DNA from: an uncultured Gluconobacter sp.
Lineage (GTDB): Bacteria; Pseudomonadota; Alphaproteobacteria; Acetobacterales; Acetobacteraceae
Direction of reading: 5' to 3'
DNA length: 64,000 bases
NCBI GenBank assembly: GCA_937880175.1
Contig: CALFLO010000077.1
Location: 62,001 to 126,000 of the forward strand
Both the position numbers and the translations under genes were made by a program. Shown here one piece after another: positions 27,048 to 35,965 of the stretch. A model generated the notes under the pieces. It searched no databases. It was not told where the DNA came from and saw nothing but the letters and a program-made list of their open reading frames with translations. Positions within the stretch are counted from its first letter, which is position 1. Each line of letters starts with the position of its first letter.

Positions 27048-27740
27048 TCAGCGGCGTCCTTTCCAGATGCGGCGTTGCAGCAGGAAGGTCAGAAGCGCCA
27101 TCAGGGCGAGATAGGCCAGGACATAGAACCCGATCCGTCGGCGTTCGGCCTGATGGGGATGTGCGACCCAGTCCAGAAAGGCCGAGACGTCGCCGGCCAT
27201 CTGCGCCGAGGTGGCACGGGTCCCGTCGGGATAGGTGAGCATGCCGTCCTGAAGGGGCGGGGGCATGCCGATATGCTTCCATTTCAGGGCGGTGTTGTAA
27301 TACCGGCCCTCGTCGAGCGTCACGCCCGGAGGGGTGGGGGCATAGGAGAGCAGGATCTGCCGGATTTCCTCGGCGCCACCGGGCAGCGTCAGGGCTAACC
27401 GGGACAGGTCGGGCGGGAGCAGTCCATGATTGGCGAGGCGCCCCACGGCCTCGTTGGGATAGGGCGACAGGATGGGATCGGTGGCCGTGGCGGGACGGGT
27501 TTTTGGATCGCCGTTGTCGTCCGTACCGTTGGGAAGCTGCTGATCGGCGGCCCATTTGCGGATCTCGTTCGGCGAGAGGCCGAGACCGCTCATGTCGCCG
27601 TAATCAACATGCTCCATGCCATGACAGGCGCTACAGACCTGCTGGTAGACCATCAGTCCGCGCTGGGCGGGCGTGCTTGCACAGGCGGGCAGGGCGGTCA
27701 GGCTGGCGGCGAGAGTGAGAGTCCGGATCAGGCGCGTCAT
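27048..27740 (-). CDS. petC: Cytochrome c1 of the bc1 complex
   Basis: 230 residues. One heme-c site CSACH (C36-H40) with downstream cytochrome c1 landmarks (LSPNEIRKWAADQQ, the PNEAVGRLANHG region, LKWKHIGMPPPL with the likely methionine ligand) and a C-terminal membrane anchor (GFYVLAYLALMALLTFLLQ). The frame is open much further upstream inside the cytochrome b gene, but the ATG at 27740 overlaps the cytochrome b stop by ATGA and is followed by a signal peptide. That signal ends LPAC, so lipid attachment is possible. It is also called qcrC and is slightly shorter than most c1 proteins. Confidence 0.88.
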   Translation of the reverse strand: MTRLIRTLTLAASLTALPACASTPAQRGLMVYQQVCSACHGMEHVDYGDMSGLGLSPNEIRKWAADQQLPNGTDDNGDPKTRPATATDPILSPYPNEAVGRLANHGLLPPDLSRLALTLPGGAEEIRQILLSYAPTPPGVTLDEGRYYNTALKWKHIGMPPPLQDGMLTYPDGTRATSAQMAGDVSAFLDWVAHPHQAERRRIGFYVLAYLALMALLTFLLQRRIWKGRR

Positions 27741-28915
27741 GACGACATCTCCCGCTCGGAGGCGAGCGGCATGACGAGCAGGAAATGGATGAACCACCAG
27801 CCTATCGCCAGACGGCTGACGAGCAGCCATGCCGGGCTTGGCGCGTGCATTCCGGCGATACCCAGCAGGATGAAGGACGCGAATGCGAGGGGCAGCGACA
27901 GCCGCACCATGGGACGCCGTGTTGCGGAGCGGATGGTGGAGCGATCCAGCCAAGGCAGCACGAACAGGACGGCGAGACTGCCCGCAGCGAGGAAGAGGCC
28001 GCCAAGGCGTGAGGGTACTGCGCGCAGGATTGCGTAGAACGGGGCGAAATACCATTCCGGCCGGATGTCGCGCGGTGTGACGAGCGGGTTGGCCTGAACA
28101 TAGTTGTCCGCCAGCGTCAGCAGGTCCGGCAGGAAAAAGACCAGCCCCGCATAGACCATCAGAAACAGGCAGAGCGCGAAGCCGTCACGGCTGGTGTAAT
28201 AGGGGTGGAACGGCAGGGTCTGCGTCGGGCTGACGGGATCGATGCCCGAGGGGTTGTTCGATTTCACGACATGCAGCGCCGCGACATGCAGCGCAATCGT
28301 GGCGAGGATCGCGAAAGCCATCGTGAAATGCAGCACGAAAAGACGGTGTAGCGCCACGTTCCCGAGCGTATCGCCGCCCAGCAGGAGTTCCGACATCGGC
28401 TGCCCAATGAGCGGGATGGCATGGACGGCGTTCAGGATCACCGTGGCCCCCCAGTAGGACATCTGCCCCCAGGGCAGGACGTAGCCGGCGAAGGCCGTGA
28501 CCATCAGCATCAGCATCAGTCCCAGCCCCGTCAGCCAGAGCAGTTCGCGCGGGGCCTTGTAGGAGCCGTACCACAGGCTGCGTCCGATATGGATGTAGAG
28601 GCAGCCGAACAGCATCGTCACGCCGCCCATATGCAGGCTGCGAATGAACCAGCCCGAGGGGATCTGCCGGTCGATGGCCTCGACGCTGGCGAAGGCCTGC
28701 GTGATGTCGGGCGTATAGTTGATCGCAAGGAACAGGCCGCTGGCGACCATGACGGCCATCGTCACGATCAGAAAGGCCCCAAAGCTCCACAATGCGTTGA
28801 GATTGATGGGCATTGGAAACGCGACATATTCGCGGCGCACAAAGCTCATGACGGGGAAGCGCCGTTCGAGCCATCCGCGCGGATCGGTATCGGGCGTTTT
28901 GAGGGGCGAAGTCAT
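27737..28915 (-). CDS. petB: Cytochrome b of the bc1 complex
   Basis: 392 residues with eight membrane segments. Heme ligands lie in SLHMGGVTMLFGCLYIHIG and in LFVLHFTMAFAILATIALHV. The quinol-oxidation motif is present as RPEWYFAPFYAILRAVP (canonical PEWY). It forms the core of the complex, oxidising ubiquinol at the periplasmic side and reducing quinone at the cytoplasmic side. It lies 12 bases after the Rieske gene and overlaps cytochrome c1 by four bases. The name qcrB is also used. Confidence 0.94.
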   Translation of the reverse strand: MTSPLKTPDTDPRGWLERRFPVMSFVRREYVAFPMPINLNALWSFGAFLIVTMAVMVASGLFLAINYTPDITQAFASVEAIDRQIPSGWFIRSLHMGGVTMLFGCLYIHIGRSLWYGSYKAPRELLWLTGLGLMLMLMVTAFAGYVLPWGQMSYWGATVILNAVHAIPLIGQPMSELLLGGDTLGNVALHRLFVLHFTMAFAILATIALHVAALHVVKSNNPSGIDPVSPTQTLPFHPYYTSRDGFALCLFLMVYAGLVFFLPDLLTLADNYVQANPLVTPRDIRPEWYFAPFYAILRAVPSRLGGLFLAAGSLAVLFVLPWLDRSTIRSATRRPMVRLSLPLAFASFILLGIAGMHAPSPAWLLVSRLAIGWWFIHFLLVMPLASEREMSS

Positions 28916-28927
28916 GCGGTCCCGTCT

Positions 28928-29560
28928 TCAGATCTGCTGGATGTCGGACATGCTGAACCCCGGATCGCCCGCGCTGTGGCCGATGCGGAGTTTCGTGTCC
29001 GAGAGGAATGTCACGGGTGGGACCGGCAGATTGTAAGGCGCAGGGGCGCGGCGGACGACGCGACCGGCAGCGTCGAAATGCGATCCGTGGCAGGGGCAGA
29101 AATATCCGCCCTGTGCCTGCGGCGTCGATCCGGGTTTTTCAAAAGAGGGCACGCAGCCGAGATGGGTGCAGATCCCGATCAGCACGCCATAATCCGGGCG
29201 GACCGAACGGTGCCAGTTCGTCGCGTCTTTGGGTTGCTGAAGGATGGTCGAGTCCGCGTCCCGCAGGCTGGCCAGATGGTCCGGAGCCTGAAGGGCAGCC
29301 AGCATTTGGGGCGTGCGCCGCTGGATGAAAACGGGCCAGTCCCGCCATTGCACGGTCATGGCCTGCCCGGGCGTCAGGGCCGACAGATCCACGTCCAGAT
29401 TGCTGTCGGACAGGGATGTCGCAACCGGATTTTTCAGACTGTCCAGAAATGGCACGGCCAGCGCACATGCCCCCGCACAGCCGAGCGCCACGGTCCCGGT
29501 GGCCAGCAGATCCCGCCGTCTGGTGCCGTCCGGGGACGGGGGCGTCTCGCTCTGGGTCAT
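28928..29560 (-). CDS. petA: Rieske iron-sulfur protein of the bc1 complex
   Basis: 210 residues. The N-terminus TRRRDLLATGTVALG is a Tat-type signal that stays as the membrane anchor. The cluster is bound by CTHLGC and CPCHGSHFD with all four ligands and both disulfide cysteines. It takes electrons from ubiquinol and delivers them to cytochrome c1. First gene of the three-gene operon (qcrABC in Gluconobacter work). From memory, Gluconobacter has quinol oxidases but no usual cytochrome c oxidase, so the electron acceptor of this complex is an open matter. Confidence 0.93.
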   Translation of the reverse strand: MTQSETPPSPDGTRRRDLLATGTVALGCAGACALAVPFLDSLKNPVATSLSDSNLDVDLSALTPGQAMTVQWRDWPVFIQRRTPQMLAALQAPDHLASLRDADSTILQQPKDATNWHRSVRPDYGVLIGICTHLGCVPSFEKPGSTPQAQGGYFCPCHGSHFDAAGRVVRRAPAPYNLPVPPVTFLSDTKLRIGHSAGDPGFSMSDIQQI

Positions 29561-29723
29561 GCGGAACCTCTGCCGACTGTGCCGGACACCCGGCAGGAAA
29601 GTTGATGGCAGGATAGGCGTCTTTGCGCTTTGGAGAAAGGCGGGGGCGGTAGCTTTCGGGGCGTTTGGGAGTTAGTGTTTTTCCGAACTGATGTGACGAT
29701 ACGACCTTCGGAAGGACCCGGTC

Positions 29724-30200
29724 ATGACAAAGAGACACGGCTTGAAGATCATGCTTGCGGCTCTTCTGGGGATCGGCCCGTTCGTGACGTCGCCGGGCAG
29801 GGCGGCGGACGGAGCGGCGCTATACCGGGGAAAATGCGCGATGTGTCATGGGCCTGCGGGTGCGGGGCGTCCGGGCACGTTTCCGCCGCTTGCAGGACGG
29901 GTCGGGCAGATTGCGGCCAGCCCGGACGGCAAGGCGTATCTCGCGGCGGTTCTGGTGAATGGACTGCACGGTCCGATCACGGTGGAGGGGCAGTCCTACA
30001 AGGACTTCATGCCGTCATTCCGTGCGTTGTCGGATGAGGACATCGCAGCGGTTCTGGCCTACGTGGCCACACTGGGAGGCAGCGCGCCGGCACCGGGCAT
30101 TTCCGCTCAGGATGTAGCGTCGGTTCGTGCGGTGACAATGGACGCGGCTGCGGTTCAGGCGAAACGGGCAGCGCTCCAGACAAGCCATGTGATCCCCTGA
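29724..30200 (+). CDS. Periplasmic class I cytochrome c
   Basis: 158 residues with a signal peptide (about 1-27, ending GRA), one heme motif CAMCH (C38-H42) and a later methionine in DFMPSF as the likely sixth ligand. The fold ends with LSDEDIAAVLAYVATLGG, followed by a 45-residue extension. It is divergent from the bc1 operon, with 163 bases between the starts, and is a natural electron acceptor for cytochrome c1, though that is inferred from position. Confidence 0.87.
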   Translation: MTKRHGLKIMLAALLGIGPFVTSPGRAADGAALYRGKCAMCHGPAGAGRPGTFPPLAGRVGQIAASPDGKAYLAAVLVNGLHGPITVEGQSYKDFMPSFRALSDEDIAAVLAYVATLGGSAPAPGISAQDVASVRAVTMDAAAVQAKRAALQTSHVIP

Positions 30201-30231
30201 CGAAAAACGGACATATTTTGTTACCAAACAA

Positions 30232-30243
30232 ACGCAAATGCGT
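30232..30243. promoter_or_regulatory. Palindrome before the tetR-type gene at 30329
   Basis: ACGCA and TGCGT separated by AA, with outer arms GTTAC (30220-30224) and GTAAC (30247-30251). It lies 85-110 bases before the TetR start. A related GAACGC/GCGTTC dyad lies between the two receptor genes, so both may bind the same repressor. Confidence 0.45.
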
Positions 30244-30328
30244 CTTGTAACGGCGGGTCCATATCTGACTAGCTGCGTTCATTCAGGAATGACGCCAGCC
30301 GCCTAAACGGCCAGAGAAGGGACCGACC

Positions 30329-30985
30329 ATGTCACAGACCGTAGTGACACACACTTTACCGCTAAAGAATGTCCCTGTTCCCGTCCGGGATCGGACAACC
30401 GCCGCCCGTGCTCCGGGCCGCCCCGTCAATCTGAGGCTGAAGGACAACATCCTCGCCGCGATCGCGCGGGTTCTGGTGGAGGAGGGCTATCAGGGCCTGA
30501 CCATCAGCCGCGTCGCCAAGGCCGCAGGCGTTTCGACCGCGACGGTCTATCGTCGTTGGCCGACGAAACAGGCCATGTTTTTCGATGCGATGCGCCTGTG
30601 GCGTGACGATCTGACGCCGCAGATCGATACGGGCAGCTTTGCCGGAGATGTGGACGAACTCATCGCGGCCCGCATCCGCTTCCTCGCCACACCGCTGGGC
30701 CGGACTTACGGAACCCTGCTGGGCGAAGCCGTGCATGACCCGGAATTCGGTCAGGTCCTGTGGGAAGTGAGCGTGGTGCCGGCGCGCGCGCAGATGGCCC
30801 TCTTCCTTGAGCGCGCAAGCCGACGCGGGGAAAAGGTCTTCTGCCAGCATCCCGACACGGTTCTGGACATGCTGCTCAGCACGATCCATTTCCGGGCCAT
30901 GAACCTTCTGGGACGTGAACCCATGGATGCCGACAGCACCCTTAAGGAAATCCGCTCTCTGGCGCGCAGCCTGATTTCCGGCTGA
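30329..30985 (+). CDS. TetR-family transcriptional regulator
   Basis: 218 residues. The DNA-binding domain occupies about residues 36-84: LKDNILAAIARVLVEEGYQGLTISRVAKAAGVSTATVYRRWPTKQ is the standard TetR helix-turn-helix, read here in two pieces around residue 58. The remaining helical domain binds an unknown ligand. GAAGGG stands seven bases before the ATG. It converges with the TonB-dependent receptor gene at 31002 (16 bases apart) and is the likely regulator of that receptor pair. Confidence 0.88.
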   Translation: MSQTVVTHTLPLKNVPVPVRDRTTAARAPGRPVNLRLKDNILAAIARVLVEEGYQGLTISRVAKAAGVSTATVYRRWPTKQAMFFDAMRLWRDDLTPQIDTGSFAGDVDELIAARIRFLATPLGRTYGTLLGEAVHDPEFGQVLWEVSVVPARAQMALFLERASRRGEKVFCQHPDTVLDMLLSTIHFRAMNLLGREPMDADSTLKEIRSLARSLISG

Positions 30986-31001
30986 GCGCCTTCTCTGGCC
31001 G

Positions 31002-33341
31002 TCAGAAGCCGTAAGACACGCGGCCGCCGATGAAGCGCGGTGGCCCGGGGATGTAGAAATAGGTTGTTGTCGCCATGCCGCCGCTTTCGAAAAAGCTGCG
31101 GTTGAGCAGGTTCGAGGCGTAAACCGTGGCTTCCCACTTCCCCGATGAGGGGCGCAGGGTCGCATGGGCGCCAAGCAGGAAATAGGGCGGCAGGCGGTAG
31201 AAGCCCGTCCCGCCGACCGCGATGGCCTGACTGCCGCGATACGACCAGTCCGGCCCGATATCGAAGCCCAGCCCCGGCGTCAGTGACTGTCGCCATTCCG
31301 CCTGACCGTTCAGGGTCAGTTTGGGCTGTCCGTTATCCACGCCCGCGAAATTGCTGTTCACCGCTTTCCACACGCCCGTCTTGGCATAAGCGGCATTGGT
31401 GGCAGCGCGGTTGACGTTCAGGAAGTCCTGATAATTGCCGCGCTGCCAGCCGATATTCTGCGTCACGAAGACATGGCGCACCGGGTGGAACTCGATCGTG
31501 CCTTCAAAGCCCCAGCTTTCCGACTTCGGGACATTCGTGATTTCGCTGAGCGGTCCGTAATTCGGGATCAGCACTGTGCCCACGACCTGCTGGTTATGGA
31601 AATCGTTGTAAAAAGCAGCCCCGTTGAGGCGCAGGACGTTGGGGATCGGGTCGCTTTTGAAGCCAAGTTCGTAGGTCAGCACCGTCTCGGGGCCGAACGG
31701 GTCGAGCTGGGCCTGGATCTGGGTGTTGTTGGCGCTGAAGCCGCCAGGTTTGAAGCCCTTGCTCATCTTGTAATAGACGAGCGTGCTTTTCGTCGCCTGC
31801 CATGACACGCCGACCTGCCCTGCAAACTGCGCCGAAGCTGTGCTTTCGCCATGGAAGGATGTGGTCTTGCCGCCGAAAATTTCGGATGTGAGGCCGGGCA
31901 GGCTGCGATCGTCGATTTCATGCAGCAGACCTGCGAACAGCGTCACATTATGCGGCAGCCGGTAGCTGACATGCCCGAATTCGGACGTGCTTTCCTGATT
32001 CATGGTGAAAGACGTGGCCATCATGTAACCACGCGCCGCATAGTCGGTATAGTCGAAGAAGAAGCGCTGTTTCATGCGGCTGCGCTGATAGAATGCGCCG
32101 ACGACCCATTGCAGGCGGCTGTCGGGATTGCTCGATCCCAGACGCAGTTCCTGCGTGAAAGCGTTGGCGCTGATGGTGCGGTAGGTATCCGCTTCGGAGC
32201 GTGAGGTGCCGTCCTGATCGGTGTATTCGCCCTGCCGTTCGGTCTCGAACGCCGTGACTGACGTGACTTTCGCAAATCCGAAATCATGGTCCATGTGCAG
32301 GTCCCAGCCCCAGAACTGGTTGTGCTCGCTGGGTTTGAGACCTTCGGGGCGTCCGATCAGATTGGCAAACTGCGGGCGTGAGGACCATTCGGCCTGTGTC
32401 TGGCCGAGCTGGGGCAGGCCGGTCGTGCCGATCAGGCGATGGATGGCCTGACTGGTGACAACCTGGCTGTTGTCCTGCACGAAATGGCCGGAGAGCAGGA
32501 TCGTGGTGCGGTTGTCATCCGAGTGCCAGCGCAGCTTGCCGCGCAGGGCGTAGGAATCCGCGTCGCCAAGATGAGCGCCGTTCTGTGGGTCGGTCTGCCA
32601 GCCGCCGCCCTGCCGGATCTGCCCGGCCAGACGGAAATCCAGCCCCCTGGCGATCGGGCCGGAAATATAGGCCTCGCTTCGGCTGCGGGCGTAGGAGGCA
32701 ATGTCCTGACTGGCGCCGTAATGCAGGGTGCTGGTCGGGTCCGCCGTGCGCAAACGGACTTCGCCGCCCGTGTCGGACTGCCCGTGCATGGTGCCAACGG
32801 GGCCGGGGGTGACGGTCGCATCCGCCAGATCGAACATCAGACCGCTCGACATGGTCGAGAACGCGAACGGCACGTCATCGAAATAGGTCATGACGGTGGG
32901 GATGTTGTTCATCGTGAAGTCGTTGAAGCCGACGCCACGCAGATAGAAATTGGTCGAGGCCGTTCCGTTGATGGACTGGATCGTCAGGTTGGGCGCCACG
33001 CGCTCCAGATCGCGCAGGGTCACGACGCCGCGCTGGGTCAGGCGGTCAGCCGTCAGGCGCGTGTCTGCGTCCGGGGTGTGCTGGGCTGCGGCGAATGCGA
33101 AATCCGTGCGGCGCGCGGTGACGGCGATCGTCTCGGTGTCACGGGCCTGGATGGCGGTCGGGATGGCCTTGCGGGCGGCGGTGTTGTGCGAAACGGCCTG
33201 CGCGACCGGACGATGGGCGCTGGCATGATGGGACGCTCCGGCCTTTCCCGCCCGAGGCTTTGCCTGCTCCGGCGGGGCCGCGAGGGCAAGGGACGGGCCA
33301 AGGAGGCTGGCGCTCAGGAGAAGGGCCTTGCGAAGCGTCAT
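31002..33341 (-). CDS. TonB-dependent outer-membrane receptor (family A)
   Basis: 779 residues: signal peptide (1-22), a basic low-complexity stretch (about 25-65), plug domain from about 80 and a 22-strand-type barrel ending in a terminal aromatic (GGRVSYGF). The plug has NFYLRGVGFNDFTMNN and the barrel ITAD-like TADPT and HYGASQDIASY segments. These match the receptor at 57889 at many positions, so the two are paralogues. There is no STN domain, so it is a transporter and not a signal transducer. The substrate is unknown. It is divergent from the 33578 receptor with 236 bases between. Confidence 0.9.
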   Translation of the reverse strand: MTLRKALLLSASLLGPSLALAAPPEQAKPRAGKAGASHHASAHRPVAQAVSHNTAARKAIPTAIQARDTETIAVTARRTDFAFAAAQHTPDADTRLTADRLTQRGVVTLRDLERVAPNLTIQSINGTASTNFYLRGVGFNDFTMNNIPTVMTYFDDVPFAFSTMSSGLMFDLADATVTPGPVGTMHGQSDTGGEVRLRTADPTSTLHYGASQDIASYARSRSEAYISGPIARGLDFRLAGQIRQGGGWQTDPQNGAHLGDADSYALRGKLRWHSDDNRTTILLSGHFVQDNSQVVTSQAIHRLIGTTGLPQLGQTQAEWSSRPQFANLIGRPEGLKPSEHNQFWGWDLHMDHDFGFAKVTSVTAFETERQGEYTDQDGTSRSEADTYRTISANAFTQELRLGSSNPDSRLQWVVGAFYQRSRMKQRFFFDYTDYAARGYMMATSFTMNQESTSEFGHVSYRLPHNVTLFAGLLHEIDDRSLPGLTSEIFGGKTTSFHGESTASAQFAGQVGVSWQATKSTLVYYKMSKGFKPGGFSANNTQIQAQLDPFGPETVLTYELGFKSDPIPNVLRLNGAAFYNDFHNQQVVGTVLIPNYGPLSEITNVPKSESWGFEGTIEFHPVRHVFVTQNIGWQRGNYQDFLNVNRAATNAAYAKTGVWKAVNSNFAGVDNGQPKLTLNGQAEWRQSLTPGLGFDIGPDWSYRGSQAIAVGGTGFYRLPPYFLLGAHATLRPSSGKWEATVYASNLLNRSFFESGGMATTTYFYIPGPPRFIGGRVSYGF

Positions 33342-33460
33342 GGAAAGGGCGGGTCTCCTGAAGAGGGGGCGCGGGTTGGGGCGCAGACTGCCCGAAAAAG
33401 GACAGGAAAGCCCGAAAAATCACCGCGCTTATATTGTACTTGTGCAACAGCGCCAACGCG

Positions 33461-33478
33461 GAACGCAGAATGGCGTTC
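33461..33478. promoter_or_regulatory. Palindrome between divergent TonB-dependent receptor genes
   Basis: GAACGC (33461-33466) and GCGTTC (33473-33478) separated by six bases. It resembles the ACGCA/TGCGT dyad before the TetR gene at 30329. A second dyad GTTAT/ATAAC (33503-33515) lies in an AT-rich segment that probably holds the promoter of the plus-strand receptor. Confidence 0.45.
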
Positions 33479-33577
33479 GGGGGCGCAGATTTCGCTTGAA
33501 TCGTTATGATATAACATAATAAGAGAGCCGCTCTGACAAACCTTCGTCTCTGCCATATCCCCCTGTCCGGAGGCTTC

Positions 33578-35884
33578 ATGCCGTCTATTGTGTCTGCCCG
33601 TTCCTTTCTTCTGCTACTGGGCTGCACCACCGCCCTTGCCGATTCAGCCTTCGCGCAGTCGGTGACGCCCTCTGCGACCTCTTCCCAGACGACTGCGGCT
33701 CCCGCTGACGCCCAGACGGACGATGAGTCGGCCACGGCCCGCTCCAGCTTCGGTCATGCCGACGACCAGCACGGAACGACCACCACGGAAATCAGCCGCT
33801 CAGGCTCGGATGACGTGACCGTCAACGCCCATCTCGAGCGCGCGCGCGCAGCGCTTCAGCCTTCGACGGGTGCGACGACCTATAATTTCTCGCGTCAGGC
33901 CATCGAGACCAATCCGGGTGGCGATAACGCGACGATGAACACCCTGCTGCTGCAGGCTCCGGGCGTGGCGCAGGACAGCTACGGCCAGATCCATGTCCGC
34001 GGCGATCACAATGAAGTGCAGTTCCGCCTCGACGGTGTGGCGCTTCCCGAAGGCATGAGCGTTTTCGGACAGACGCTCATGACGCGCTTCGCCCATTCGA
34101 TGTCGCTCACGACAGGCGCCCTGCCGAGTGAGTACGGCTTCCTTCAGGCTGGTGTGATCGATATCAACACCAAGAACGGCTACTCCGATGCCGGTGGTGA
34201 CGTGTCGATCTATGGCGGTGCACGCGACTATTTCTTCCCGTCCGTGCAGTTCGGTGGCCATCACGGCAAGTGGGACTGGTTTGCGACGGGTGATTTCGTG
34301 CACAACCGCGTCGGTATCGAAAACACGACGCCAAGCTTCAACGCGATCCACGATCTGACGAACCAGTATCACTTCCTGGGTCACGGTCGTTACACGGTCG
34401 ATGAGAACACCCGGATCAGCTTCACGGCCGGTGTGTCCAATGCCGAGTACCAGCTTCCCAACAATCCGGGGCAGCAGCGTCAGTTCGCCAATCCGTCCTT
34501 TGCGGGCAGCGACCTGTCCCAGCAGCTTTACGGTAATGGCGACAGCTCGAGCCTGACCGAGCATCAGAAGGAAATCACGGATTTCGGCATCCTGTCCCTG
34601 CAGAAGGACATGGGTAAGCTGAGCTTCCAGACCTCCGCTGTCATGCGGTACAGCTCCCTGCGCTATTCGCCCGATCCGCTGGGCGATCTCGTCTATAACG
34701 GTATTGCGCAGCGTGCGGCCCGTTCGGTGTTCTCAACCGGAACGCAGTCCGATGCCACATGGCAGGCCGCGAAGGACCACACGGTCCGCTTCGGCTATCA
34801 GATCTATGTGGAACGAAACGTTTCCAAATCGGATTCGACGGTCTATCCGCAGAACGGTGAAGATGGTGACGGCAATGCGGTTTATTCCGATAACCCGCTC
34901 ACCATTCATGATGGTACGGGCCGTACCGGCTGGATGTACGGACTTTACGCACAGGACGAGTGGCGTCCGCTGAAGAACCTGACGATCAATTATGGTCTGC
35001 GGTTTGATGGTGTGGATGAGTACACCCACGCCAAGCAGGTCAGCCCGCGCCTGAACATCGTCTACAAGCCCTGGCATGGCGGGACGTTCCATGCGGGTTA
35101 CTCCCGTTATTTCACGCCGCCGCCGTTCGAGCTGGTGGGTGGCACGTCGCTCAACAAGTTCGCCAACACGTCTGCCGCTCCGGGAACATTCCAGAACAGT
35201 AACGTAAAGGCCGAGCGCGATCATTACTTCGATGCGGGCTTCTCCCAGACGATCCTGCCGGGTTGGCATGCGTCCTTCGATGCGTATGTGAAGCTGGCCA
35301 AGAACATGATCGACGAAGGGCAGTTCGGCTCCCCCGTCATCCTGTCGGCGTTCAACTATCGTCGCGGCCAGGTTCATGGTTATGAATTCGCCACGGACTA
35401 TACCCGCGGCGCCTTCAGCGTGTACGGCAACTTCTCCTGGTCGCGTGCCATCGGCAAGGATATCACCACGGCCCAGTGGAACTTCGATCCGGACGATCTT
35501 GCCTATACCAGCAAGCGCTGGATCCATCTGGATCACGATCAGCGCTGGACCGCTTCTGCGGGTGGAAGCTATTCGTTCTTCCACAGGACCGGGCACCCCC
35601 TGCGCCTGTCCGCCACGATGGTTTATGGCAGCGGTCTGCGGGCTGACGGCGCAACGCCGAACGGGGCTTCCGTGCCGCAGTATGCGACATTCAACCTGTC
35701 ACTGGTCCAGTCCTTCAAGGATCTGTTCCAGGTGCCGTTCCTCAAGCGGACCCAGCTTCGTCTGGATGTGACCAATCTGTTTGACCGGACCTATCTGCTG
35801 CGTGATGGCAGTGGCATCGGCGTGGGCGCACCGCAGTACGGTCTGCGTCGCACGATCCTCACCGGGATCGACCAGCGTTTCTGA
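33578..35884 (+). CDS. TonB-dependent outer-membrane receptor (family B)
   Basis: 768 residues: signal peptide to about residue 27, an Ala/Thr/Ser-rich linker, a plug starting near residue 85 with NPGGDNATMNTLLLQAPG and DSYGQIHVRGDHNEVQF, then a barrel ending in phenylalanine (TGIDQRF). GGAGG five bases before the ATG is a strong ribosome site. The plug and early barrel match the receptor at 51920 closely in pattern (PGG-N, DSYG-HVRG-H, LPEG, SVQ-GG, IGIEN, AIHD), so these are paralogues. Substrate unknown. Confidence 0.9.
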   Translation: MPSIVSARSFLLLLGCTTALADSAFAQSVTPSATSSQTTAAPADAQTDDESATARSSFGHADDQHGTTTTEISRSGSDDVTVNAHLERARAALQPSTGATTYNFSRQAIETNPGGDNATMNTLLLQAPGVAQDSYGQIHVRGDHNEVQFRLDGVALPEGMSVFGQTLMTRFAHSMSLTTGALPSEYGFLQAGVIDINTKNGYSDAGGDVSIYGGARDYFFPSVQFGGHHGKWDWFATGDFVHNRVGIENTTPSFNAIHDLTNQYHFLGHGRYTVDENTRISFTAGVSNAEYQLPNNPGQQRQFANPSFAGSDLSQQLYGNGDSSSLTEHQKEITDFGILSLQKDMGKLSFQTSAVMRYSSLRYSPDPLGDLVYNGIAQRAARSVFSTGTQSDATWQAAKDHTVRFGYQIYVERNVSKSDSTVYPQNGEDGDGNAVYSDNPLTIHDGTGRTGWMYGLYAQDEWRPLKNLTINYGLRFDGVDEYTHAKQVSPRLNIVYKPWHGGTFHAGYSRYFTPPPFELVGGTSLNKFANTSAAPGTFQNSNVKAERDHYFDAGFSQTILPGWHASFDAYVKLAKNMIDEGQFGSPVILSAFNYRRGQVHGYEFATDYTRGAFSVYGNFSWSRAIGKDITTAQWNFDPDDLAYTSKRWIHLDHDQRWTASAGGSYSFFHRTGHPLRLSATMVYGSGLRADGATPNGASVPQYATFNLSLVQSFKDLFQVPFLKRTQLRLDVTNLFDRTYLLRDGSGIGVGAPQYGLRRTILTGIDQRF

Positions 35885-35894
35885 AGTCAGTCAC

Positions 35895-35918
35895 CTGACG
35901 GGTTGAAAGACCCGTCAG
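35895..35918 (+). terminator. Hairpin after the 33578 receptor gene
   Basis: CTGACGGGT (35895-35903) and ACCCGTCAG (35910-35918) form a nine-base-pair stem with a six-base loop, starting 11 bases after the receptor stop. Only TT follows, so termination may be weak. Confidence 0.55.
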
Positions 35919-35965
35919 TTCAGCCCGGTCGCAGGACCGGTTATCATGCCGGCTGCTAGATCTTC

